Shown: positions 21,759-31,800 of the stretch, piece after piece
How the letters are laid out: each line of letters starts with the position of its first letter
How positions within the stretch are numbered: position 1 is the stretch's first letter
NCBI GenBank assembly: GCA_027923505.1
Contig: BROI01000019.1
Coordinates: 656,861 to 720,860 of the forward strand
Reading direction: 5' to 3'
Length of the DNA stretch: 64,000 nucleotides
Origin: Mayamaea pseudoterrestris
Lineage: Eukaryota > Bacillariophyta > Bacillariophyceae > Sellaphorales > Sellaphoraceae
The notes under the pieces: generated by a model
What the model was told of the DNA's origin: nothing
Seen by the model: the letters and a program-made list of their open reading frames with translations, nothing else
Database searches by the model: none
Translations under genes and position numbers: made by a program

Positions 21759-24700
21759 ATGACATTGAGTATGCTTTTGCTCAAATCCTTATGTGCTCTT
21801 TGCTCATTATGTCTTGTTTATTCGAGCAAGGACGATTCCTACTACCCGTATGGACGAGTGAACCCAAACACCAAGCACCCCATGTACTGGCACGACGCTT
21901 CCAACATTCTTCAAGATCTGGACCAATTCTCGGAACTGTACGTTCAGTTTCACTCTTGCGCTTGGAGTCCTCTTGATTTCAATGAGCAGCAGCAGGAGCA
22001 AGGCGAAAATATGGATGAGAACGACTACTGGTACATGAACGCCATGCCGCAATCTGGACCAAACATTGCCTTTAGCCTCTACGGTTCCTTGAAGAAGGGA
22101 AGAAACTTTTCTGGCTGCAACAAGAGGACATATATTAATTCATTTTACACTACGGCGGGCTTTTCAGTCTTTGCAGATACATTGGCGTCGGCTGGCATTT
22201 CAAATGCTGGAACGGAATACTCTGCTACTTGCTCCAACAATGCTCAGCTTGCCTGTCACGACAATTCAAAAAGCTCTTCGTTTGTATTGCTCAACTATAA
22301 TGGCGACTGCGGCTCAAGCAGAGTCAAGAGTAAAACGATTCCGTCGGAACTGGCTGCCTTTAACTCAATGCTTGCAAACGAAGCGCAGTGTGCCAAAATT
22401 TACTCGTCGAGCGACTCTGCTGCGCCGACGCTGCTACAGTATAGTCGATCATGCTCCCTGAATGACTTTGTCGGAGCTTGTCCCGATCCATATGGACGAC
22501 GTTCGGCCATTGAGCGCGGATTCTTTGAGCTTACCACGCTGACAACCTACTATGAGCAGTCGATGCAAGGTTTCCTGCTGCTGGGCGCGGGCGCCGTAGT
22601 TTGGATATCTGCCGGAGCGCTCGTCTATTTCGAGTACCATAAAACAAGAGGTTCCAACAAGAATACAGTGTTTGAACTACCGCGTCTGGGTAGAATAAAA
22701 AAGGAGAATGGCAGCGACGACGGAACAATGTCGGCGTCGAGTAGTGACGACAGTCGACGCAATGTTGACGACGCTTACCAATGCATGGATGCAGACGCAA
22801 ATGACGATACGTCAGCCAATTCTGATGGTTACGAGATTATCAAAGAGCCGTTGTCAGATGCCGTGTCTATCAAGAGCAGAGTGAGTGTCAAATCAAGAGA
22901 CGATCCAATCAATCACCACACTGTCGAGAACGCCGAACCACAGGCTGGTCAACGATTGCGTGCTTCGGGCAAGTCGCTGCCTCGCAACAAATGCGTAAAT
23001 CAACAACCTTGGACCGAAAAGATACTGAATGCTGCAGCGATGGACTTGACACATACTGATGTCGCATCAGTCTTGACGCATAGTGAAAAGGTTTTGTCGT
23101 TGAAATGTGACTCCGACGAGTGCGCCGATGGGACCATAGAAATGCTGCTCAGACGCGAGGTGGATATGTCGACGAGCGACGCGGCCCGTGGCAATGTTCC
23201 TCTCGCAAATTTGTATGGCATTCATCAGTCTTGCAGTGAACATGACTCGTCAAGTTCGTATTCATCCTCATCCTCCAAGTCCAACGATGACTGGTCGGAA
23301 GTTTCAGAACCCGTTTGTGAAGAATCGTTGTGTGCAGAAGATGCAAGTTCAGTCAGCAGTCTTGCTACTAGTACTAGGACTCCAAACCGACCCGATCTCA
23401 AGAGCGACAGCTGGTATAAATCGACTGGTGCGATCCAGACATCTTTAGCCATTGTTAATGTGTCGGCTTCTTATGTATCTGGTGTCATTGGTCGTGTGCT
23501 ACTTCAGACAGAGCCGGAGGTTGCGGCAGAGGAGACTATTATCAATTCACACGATGCCGATCGGTCGATGGATCAAGTCGCCTTGTCAGACAACGAAACT
23601 TCAATGGTAGTGGCACATAATCCAAGTGACGAGTCCTCTCGGAATGTTATGGAAGGTGTCAGAACTAGTCGTAGTGAGAGCAGTACGTCGACTCACATAT
23701 CAATCGACAGTGGTGACGGGGTTTGTATTTGTAGCCCAGCCTCAGCGGGTAACTTTACATCTGGCGCAGGCAAAAATGGAGTGGACAAGCTTGTTTGTCG
23801 TAAGGTATCTGCCGATATTGGATCTCCTGCACGCCTGATTTTGACGGCAGACTCAAGTGGCGACATGACAAACAGAACAACAGCCGCAATGCCGGAACCG
23901 TCGCCGTTGGAACGTTCGATAAGGCTTGTGAATGGCCATGCAGGTAGCATCATGCTTCAATTCACGCTGATGAATGATACAGTTGAAACTGCGATCGCTG
24001 AATCTCGGGCGTTAGTGGATCTCGATGCTGGCCAAACTTCGACTGAATTAAATGAAGCTGAAATTTCAAGCTCGTCAGCTCGCATAGAATGTGAAAGTCT
24101 TCGATGCGGGCGAGACAGTTCCAATTGCCGTACAAGTACATGGTAAAGCCTAACAATCTTATCTTCCTCTATCGTCGACTGCAACAACTAATTGTGGTAG
24201 GTTAAAGTCGGAATCCTTGATGCTTGACAGCATCGCAAGTGCTCATAGAACTTCCGGTCGCCATTCAACACCAAATGTCGATTCTTTCGGTTTCCCGCTA
24301 GACCTACCGCCAATCGAACGTCTCAATCCAGTCGTTGACAAAATCACGGAGAGGAAGTCGCAAAATTCCTCGCGCGGCATAAACCTAGCTGCATCTGTTG
24401 CTGATGTTAGAGGCGAACGGAGAACAGTCAAAAAGGGGGTTTCCCACAATGAGCGATCCGAAGGAAATGATGCTGCCTTAGGCGTGTCCAAACGGACGAA
24501 GAAGGATTCGCTTGACGACATTGCTGTGGAATCACTCTCCAGAAACTTCCTTCGCTGCGTCCCATTTTTCTTGAGCAGCAAAGACGCCCCAGGTATCGAA
24601 ACATTACCTGCGCTAACAGTAAACGACGAGGGAAGTAAGCTCCGCGCGGCCACATTTCAGCGTATCAAAAAGGGAAAACACATAGTACATCAATCGGCAC

Positions 24701-24867
24701 CATCTTATGATTATCAAGATATGGATGGTGCAGTGGAACAGCAGCCGAACGACACAGTGGTGCGAAAACTTGATAGGTCTCTCGATCGCCGCAGAAATAG
24801 GCATCGCCGAAAGGTAAATTTGCTGTCAAAGTGGCGTGACAATGACGACCCGTCCGCTCTAGTTTGA
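21759..24867 (+). CDS. Type I membrane protein, paralogue of 15165-16850, with long acidic Ser-rich tail
   Basis: Start ATG 21759 (or 21771) begins a signal peptide; the upstream TTG is not used. The ectodomain is nearly the same as in the gene at 15165-16850: MYWHDASNILQDLDQF, YVQFHSCAWSP, GCNKRTYINSFYTT, ACPDPYGRR. One membrane helix spans about residues 270-293. A tail of more than 500 Ser/Asp-rich residues differs completely from the paralogue. I propose two exons, 21759-24142 and 24231-24867, with an 88-bp intron (donor GTAAAG, acceptor GACAG, phase 2) that bypasses a stop at 24144-24146 and adds about 212 residues ending in a basic RRRNRHRRK stretch; about 1006 residues in all. If not spliced, the protein ends at 24146 and the 3' frame would be a separate small ORF from ATG 24220. 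Confidence 0.7.
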
Positions 24868-25026
24868 AACATCAAACGATTTCTAAATTAACAGCGTTAA
24901 ATAAATTTAAGAGTCGTAGCTGTGCATACGTACAAACCTCTTAATGCCGCTAGTCAAGTCTACCAGGGTACGGTATGCGTGCTGTCACCGGTGCATTAGT
25001 GTACCGAAGTTGTGTTACACAGAGGA

Positions 25027-27417
25027 TTAAATGTCCTGCCAAAGAATTATCTTGCCGTCCGCCCCGCAAGTGAAGATCCAAGGTTGCGAAGGATGAAACG
25101 CCAACGACAAAACTCCGTACTGATTAGCGATCTGATGTCCACGCAAAATCTTGACCGGTACAATCAATGGATTGCGCATCAAATCGTTATAGACCATACT
25201 GTGAAAAACGTGAACAGTGCCATCGTCGGATGCACTTGCCATAAGTGGGTAACGAGGGTGGAAGCGGCCGCCGCGAATAGCCTTCTCGTGGTACTTCAGC
25301 GATTTATAAGGCGACGTGCTCAAATCCAAGTCAAACCAGACCATGCGTCGATCCAAAGAGCCGACAATCAGATGATCGCCTGACGGATGAATGTCAATGG
25401 AAGATATCCAGCGGCATCCCGACATGAGACGCTTAACCATGTTCTGTTTCACCAAATGATAGATGCGAATATGCTGCTGGCTTGCCACAAACAAAAACGG
25501 CTTGTTTGGGTGAAAGCAAGCGACTTGAGCCTCTGCTTTGGATTTGCTAAAAGGTTGCTGAGAGGTGCCTTTGCTAAGCTGATGAATAAGTACGGCTGCA
25601 GCCCCTGCCTTCGGGCTGACAGACAAGAAATAATCACCCTTTATCTGCCATCGTACATTAGCAACATCCTTGTTAGTATGGAGAATGCAAACAGGACCAA
25701 ATGCACTTGCGTGAGCGCTAATCGGTTTGCCGCTATCCGATGACGGCTGTGCTATCCATTTAACAGCGCTAGCAGCTTTCCCACTCACTGCAGCGCCGCC
25801 CGTCGAGCAAGCCACGAGCAAGGCTTCCGTAATTTCGGAATCAACCTCGCCACCCGTACCAGTCGCAACGACAATCACGCACTTGCCAATAACCGCAAGG
25901 AGGCAATGGTGCGAACGATTCGGGTTCCATTCAACACCCACGACGGGTAGAACAGCATCGCCATCGTCATCTAAATTATCAGTGTTCGTTGACGCAACGA
26001 TACTGGAAAGGTTCCAGCTTCGAAGCAGCCGACCAGTCTGCACTTCCCAAAGGCGAAGTATACCATCGGACGCACCCGACACCAAGAATTGTCCGTCTGG
26101 ACTCGGTGAGATGCATCGAATAAGCGGGGATGGTGTCCCATCATCATGCGGGGTCTTGTATTCGACACATTTTGCCGTTGGAAACGGCCTCAAGTCTCGC
26201 GCCTTTGGCAGTTGTGGCACTAGCGACTCTGGATCGATATTCAAGCGCCGCTTCATGACGCGCGGACACAAATACAGATCCAAGCAGCGCTCAAACGCTT
26301 CTCGGACCGAGTGATGGTACGCTCCAACCGAACGAAGATTGGGAAACTTTTTCGGAATCAGGTGCCCATGCGGACGATCCTGTGGTTCCATGTCAGCCCA
26401 TTTTTTCAAATCCTCATCCGTCGGCAAATACTCGTCCGGAGGAACATAGCTTTCCGCATGACCTGGCGGGGGCAGCTTCGGTGCGCTAATGTGTTGGGGA
26501 CCCTTTCGTAGAGCCAGTTCATCCTCTTCATCGCCCTTCCACAAAACATACGGCAAATTCGGATCTTTCTTGTTGACGTCATTCATGTCGCGAATCTTGC
26601 CCGTCAAATAGTCCATGTTAATCAAGCCCTTATCCAGTCGATCAAGTAGCTTCTGCACCTGCATTTGATCCCATTTGCTCGGCTGGAAGCGCGACTTTGG
26701 CTCGTAGCGATCAGCATTAAGACCCGAGATTTCTTGGTTAACGCCGGAAAAGTAATCTACATAGTCGGGATTTCCGTCATGCTCGGCATGCGCGTATGCA
26801 CCACTCTGCACGCGGCGAATGAGCTCAAGCTGATGCGGCGTAAGTTCCACATCTCGATCGTTCAAAGCGTCATGAACAACGTACTTTCCTTGCGCGCGAT
26901 TGTCCTGGTTTGCCAAGGCTTGATCAATGCGGTCGCCACTTGTCGTTGACTTTGCCATTTTCTCGCCATGTACATTGTAACCAACATGCTCAAATTCATC
27001 GTACCAGTGCAATGGAACCTTTCCAATGCGATTATTCTTGCCTTCTTCGTCGTCGTCATCCGACGAAAGATCGTCTGTATGCATCCATTCGGCAGCCTTC
27101 TTGTCCTTGGTCGCAGTCTTTTTCCATGAGCGCGGTGCCTGTTCGTATGAAACTAGAACTTCCTCATCCGATTCTTCCTCGTTGGCTTGTTTATCCAAAA
27201 TGTCCTCGTCTTCATCAGAGGACCCTTGGTCTTCGAAATCATCATCATCATCGTCGTCATCTCCATCCTCGAGAGCATTATACTGAGGACCATCATCTGA
27301 GTCGTAGACACTGTCGTCGCCTTCTGATTCATCTTCTGCTTCATCTGAATCGCTATCAGACTTGGCTAGAGCCGGAGAGGCTTCTTCAGGGTCCTTTCTT
27401 TCCTTTGAACGTCCCAT
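25027..27417 (-). CDS. BOP1: Ribosome biogenesis protein BOP1/Erb1
   Basis: About 796 residues from ATG 27417 (MGRSKERK; an ATG nine bases upstream is also possible, while the frame further upstream starts at GTG). An acidic N-terminus is followed by the BOP1 N-terminal domain (PLHWYDEFEHVGYNVHGEKM, then DYVDYFSGVNQEISG, PKLPPPGHAESY, YVPPDEYLP). A WD40 propeller follows (SPSPDGQFLVSGASDGILRL, IDIHPSGDHLIVGSLDRRM, HPRYPLMASASDDGTVHVF, ending in FTCGADGKIILWQDI). In other eukaryotes BOP1 acts with Pes1 and WDR12 in nucleolar processing of 27S pre-rRNA and 60S assembly. No introns are evident. RPF2, another 60S factor, lies 36 kb away. Confidence 0.95.
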   Translation of the reverse strand: MGRSKERKDPEEASPALAKSDSDSDEAEDESEGDDSVYDSDDGPQYNALEDGDDDDDDDDFEDQGSSDEDEDILDKQANEEESDEEVLVSYEQAPRSWKKTATKDKKAAEWMHTDDLSSDDDDEEGKNNRIGKVPLHWYDEFEHVGYNVHGEKMAKSTTSGDRIDQALANQDNRAQGKYVVHDALNDRDVELTPHQLELIRRVQSGAYAHAEHDGNPDYVDYFSGVNQEISGLNADRYEPKSRFQPSKWDQMQVQKLLDRLDKGLINMDYLTGKIRDMNDVNKKDPNLPYVLWKGDEEDELALRKGPQHISAPKLPPPGHAESYVPPDEYLPTDEDLKKWADMEPQDRPHGHLIPKKFPNLRSVGAYHHSVREAFERCLDLYLCPRVMKRRLNIDPESLVPQLPKARDLRPFPTAKCVEYKTPHDDGTPSPLIRCISPSPDGQFLVSGASDGILRLWEVQTGRLLRSWNLSSIVASTNTDNLDDDGDAVLPVVGVEWNPNRSHHCLLAVIGKCVIVVATGTGGEVDSEITEALLVACSTGGAAVSGKAASAVKWIAQPSSDSGKPISAHASAFGPVCILHTNKDVANVRWQIKGDYFLSVSPKAGAAAVLIHQLSKGTSQQPFSKSKAEAQVACFHPNKPFLFVASQQHIRIYHLVKQNMVKRLMSGCRWISSIDIHPSGDHLIVGSLDRRMVWFDLDLSTSPYKSLKYHEKAIRGGRFHPRYPLMASASDDGTVHVFHSMVYNDLMRNPLIVPVKILRGHQIANQYGVLSLAFHPSQPWIFTCGADGKIILWQDI

Positions 27418-27849
27418 GTTGACCATGCAGTGGAAGAAAAAGTGAGGTTCCAAGGAGAAACGAAAAATCGATGGCTCCGGTGATCCTGTCGCATTGGTCA
27501 TCTTTTCAGTGCCACTGCGAGGGTCTCCGCATCTTTTAACCTTCGTTCTCGTCTGTGCACGTATCATAGTAACACGATTACAAGCAAACACCGCATACTA
27601 TCTTTTCAATAAAAGAGACTTGCTTATCAATAAAAAAATCACACCATGATCTGCAAAGAACCAGAGGTAAGCACTTGTACATACCGTAGTCGTTGTATTG
27701 GCACGACCGAGGCAAGTCGAATATGCAATGTCATATTCCTGGCCGGCGTCCATGATGTTTGGCGATCCCATGGCAGATAACACACCTGGCAATCTTGGAA
27801 GGCGATGTCGCAGCTGCCATTAGTTGAATGGTCATAATCACCGGTCTTT
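27418..27849. other. Intergenic, BOP1 5' flank
   Basis: 432 bp between the stop of the RlmH-like gene and the BOP1 start on the same strand. It holds an in-frame 5' extension of BOP1 with ATG at about 27567, but family comparison favours MGRSKERK. No other gene seen. Confidence 0.4.
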
Positions 27850-28455
27850 CTACTTGTGATAGTCCGAACCTCTGTTGATTTCGTAGGCTCTGTAAACCTG
27901 CTCCACCAGCAAGAGCCTTGCAAATTGATGCGTAAAGGTGAGCTTGGAGAGACTCATCTTGAGATATGCTGCCTCCAGAATCTGCGACGGAAGACCTTCG
28001 GCGCCGCCGATCACAAACACGACGCGACTTCCTCCATCCTGCATCCACTTGTAAAAGTGATCAGCAAATGCTTCGCTTGTATATTGCGTTCCAATGGTTG
28101 GATCAAGTATGACAATCTTGTGCTTCTTGTCAGCGTCGCCTTGAATGCCTTTTACAAGTGCGTCGTTGGTCTTGTGCCATTCGGTTCGGAGTGCAATGTG
28201 TCGCTCCAGTCGCTGCTGATAGAGGGAAACGCCTTGATCCAACCATGCCGACCCATCACTACTTCCAGGTTTTCGGCCAACGATGCGAATGGTGACCTTC
28301 ATGACGTGTAGACGAGTGCTTGATCTGCAAGTAAATGGTGAATTGACAATGTCTTGATCATTCTTCGTCCTCATCCTCGTCGGCGTTTGGTTGTTGCCGA
28401 CGACAAAAGCTAGCGCATGATCGAGAAGGAAGGCCCAACAAAAGACTCTTAACAT
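27850..28455 (-). CDS. rlmH: RlmH-like rRNA pseudouridine methyltransferase, organelle-targeted
   Basis: Single exon, 201 residues, ATG 28455. The C-terminal 150 residues match the SPOUT-class RlmH family: FVIGGAEGLP (SAM-binding knot loop), MSLSKLTFTHQFARLLLVEQ, and the terminal YRAYEINRGSDYH. In bacteria RlmH methylates N3 of pseudouridine 1915 in helix 69 of 23S rRNA. The first ~50 residues are an extra leader: a hydrophobic signal-like stretch ending DHALAF, resembling the ASAFAP-type site, so plastid ribosomes are the likely target. It lies back to back with the DNA ligase IV gene. Confidence 0.88.
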   Translation of the reverse strand: MLRVFCWAFLLDHALAFVVGNNQTPTRMRTKNDQDIVNSPFTCRSSTRLHVMKVTIRIVGRKPGSSDGSAWLDQGVSLYQQRLERHIALRTEWHKTNDALVKGIQGDADKKHKIVILDPTIGTQYTSEAFADHFYKWMQDGGSRVVFVIGGAEGLPSQILEAAYLKMSLSKLTFTHQFARLLLVEQVYRAYEINRGSDYHK

Positions 28456-28882
28456 TATCTTTGGTATTCATCAACTAGGCCTCATCAGCATGCAGGTAAA
28501 CTATTCTACGGCAAACGGTGAGCGTTGCGAAGATCGTCATCATGGTTGTCGAGTTGTCGAATCGAGCCTGGATCATGCGGTTCCGAAGCTGGGTGCCGAT
28601 ACGATTCGTTTTAGTCGCAGCGTTACTCAGCCTTGCGCAGCAGCTTCACCATGGAAGATCCTTTCGTTCCACTCAAATGAGCAGCGGCCCTGGATAAATT
28701 GTTCGATTACAACGATTCGTTTCACTTGCGAATCGAGCGAATCGCATTTATGTATCGCAAGTACTTCGCTCGTTGAACCCTTGCATCTAGCGCGCCATAT
28801 CCCAAGGTCCCGAACGGTTCGCATATTTTTTGTTCGCACAGCTTTTGCTGCCCTTTCATTAAATTTTGATTTGCTATAGAAC
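28456..28882. promoter_or_regulatory. Bidirectional promoter region, RlmH-like / LIG4
   Basis: 427 bp between divergent starts. The plus-strand frame 28490-28879 ends just before the LIG4 ATG and resembles nothing. No strong sequence element could be picked out. Confidence 0.4.
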
Positions 28883-31800
28883 ATGAATGATCTTAATGAC
28901 GAACACGAAGTTGATCACGATGAGGACGATTGGGATGATCATGATCACGACGACGACGACGACCGAGACTATACAGCATACACTCGGGCCGACTACGACG
29001 ACACTCTCGAGGATGACGACCCCGACGCCGAGTTTGACGCACCTCCAATGGCGGAGGAAACCGTTGAACCTTCCTACAAGCTTGCCAATAAACTATCCTT
29101 CTTCGACTTTGCCAAGAAATTGGAAGACATTTCAGTCATGCGATCGCGGAGCCAACAGGAGCGATTAGCATATTTGCTTCCGCCGAAACTGTTGCATTAC
29201 TTCAAGCCTTCCGATGATCCAAGCAAACCGCCCGAATCAATATATCCCCTGCTTCGTCTACTAATGCCTGGAAAGGATGGTCATCGGGGAAATTTCAATG
29301 TCAAGGAAGCCAAGCTTGCTCGCGCCTACGGCGAAGCATTCAACCTTCCAGAGACGAGTCGAGAAAAGCTATTGCGGTTTGTAGAGTCGACCATCGTTGG
29401 CGAAAAGGGCGGAGTTGGAAAGTTTGATCAGGTTTTGGAAAAGGAGATTTCGAAACGGTTAAATTCCAGCGAATGGTTTTATAGCAAGTTCAAGGAAGAC
29501 AGAAGTAAAGGCTTTACCGTTGGGCGCGTCAATGAATTACTTGATCAATTAGCTGGTCTGCAGGCCAAGGCACAGGAAATCAACGAAAAACTGGCGGCGA
29601 AAGGAGGTGATGTCAAGAAAAAGACGTCAGCGAACAAGCTTCTCGTGGAATGGGTGCGGAAACTTAATCCATACTACGAGAGTAGCAGCAGCAATGTGTT
29701 GGGGCTTTCTCCGTTGGAGCACAAGTGGCTAAACCGAATGATTCTCAAGGGAACGTTGAATATTGGTCTTGGAGACGACACTATTCTTCACTGGTACAAC
29801 CCGTTGGGTCGCTCTTTATGGGATGCTCACAATTCGCTCAAGGGAGTATGTACCAAACTGGTCGATCCGGCGTTTATTGACAGCCTGCGAAAGCCGCAGG
29901 AGGCCACTGGCGATCACCACATTGGCTTGCACAATTTCATGACATTGCCGGCGCAACCTGTCGCGTTCGGTGTGCCGTTTGTTCCCATGTGCTCTGCAAA
30001 AATTACTCCTGCAACGACCCTGCGGGTAATTTCCGAATCGCATCGAAAGTTTGATGAGCTGCTTGTGAGTACGTCGCCTTTTAAGCGCGCTCTGCCTTTG
30101 CGAAACCCTGCCTTTATTATTGAAACAAAGCTGGATGGGGAGCGAATGGTTGTGCATTATGGACGGGATGGTGTCACGAAAATTCAATCCAGAAAATCAA
30201 ATTGGTTTAGCGATTTATACAGTCCAGTCTTGGGTCCTCCTTTGCGTAAAGCACTTGGCAAGCACGAGTTTGACATCGTACTTGATGGAGAGATTCTTGC
30301 ATATTGTGGCGAAAAAGACGGCAACCAATTTGGATTGAATCGCACGGTAGCAAAGAAGAGGCGAGAATGGATGGAGTCTCGAGGAATGGTCGATGATCGC
30401 GATAAAAACGTCCACGGCCACGATAACGAGTACAAAAGCATGAACGCACAATCCATCATGAATTTTATTTCACCAACGTTCAATGCCACTGAGCTTGATG
30501 ATTCGGTGTCTGGCGAAAACGTTTGGCTCACGTATGTAATATTTGATGTCCTATACCTCGAGGGACCATGTGCGGCGGAATTCCTTGATGAGACGGTTTC
30601 GAAGTGCGTTTCGCCCCGTCCGGTTCCTGGATCTATAATTGACTTGTCAGCTATGGAACGAAAGAAGATACTATACCGCCTTGTCGAGATACAAGACAAC
30701 ATGGTTGAGATTGTGGATACTCAGGTCGTTCGGCCAAATGGCGAGCTTGCAAGCGGTCGCGATTATTTTTGCTTCGACAATCCAATGTTCGATTCCGACT
30801 CGTGTCTTCCTTCTACGACGCTGGACGCGCTTGATTGCCTGTTTGAGGGTGCTGATGATATATTGCAAGCTGTTGTAGCAAAGCGTGACGAACATGCGGA
30901 CGATGAACTATTAAGCCTGAAGCGCGCCCAGCAGTGCGATCATATCTATCGACAAACGGTGGATGAGTTGTGTCTGGAGGGAATAATGTTCAAGAATTTG
31001 AGCGCGGCATACATACTCGGTGAGCAAGGGAGGGCATTGCGTTACTGGTTGAAAATGAAACCGGATTACTCGGAAGGCTCTCTTGTGAGCGATTTGGATC
31101 TTGTCATCGTCGGAGGATACTTCGCATCAGGTCTGGCAAAGGCAGGAACGCCATCTGCATTCCTAGTAGCATGCCGAGATTCGATGGATCCGGGCTATTA
31201 CATGCCGTTTTGCAAAGTTAATGCAGCGGTGAAGGGCGACGTTTACAAACAATTCTATGATCGCACTGGTTGTAAAGAGTACACTGGCAACTCGCAAGAA
31301 GAGGGTAATTGCAAATGGTTTAGTAGCATTACGCAGCCGCCGGACTTCATCTCGACACGGTCATTCCAACGGTCTTGGGAGCAGTCGGACTTTAACGGTT
31401 GGAAGTGGGATAAGTCTAGTTATCCGCACATATGGATCAACCCCGAGAATTCCGCCATTGTTACAGTCAAAGCTGGAGAAATAATAAGAGCGACAAGCTT
31501 CCCTCCTGGTGTTACTTTGCGCCATCCTAGGATTGAACGTTTTCGCAATCAAGCGTTGGGAGACGAAAAGGATTTGTCGACCATCACATGTGAAAACCAA
31601 CTCCGAGAGCTTTATCAGGAGTTTCAAGAGTCTCGCTCGAGAACCTTTAACACTAGCGTCCTCTCGCAAGGTAAACCTCGGGCGTTGAACGCGAATCAAC
31701 CATGCATGTTCTTGACTGAGCAACAGTTCAATGAAAGCAATAAACAGAATCGCAAACGCGTTGGCAAACCGAAGCGATCTCTCGCTGTTGCTACGGTGAC

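Noticed and set aside
27427-27591. 55-residue N-terminal extension of BOP1
   Set aside because: Starts at GTG and is unlike BOP1 N-termini; MGRSKERK fits the family.
28490-28879. 129-codon frame before LIG4
   Set aside because: Lies in the divergent promoter interval with no recognisable domain.
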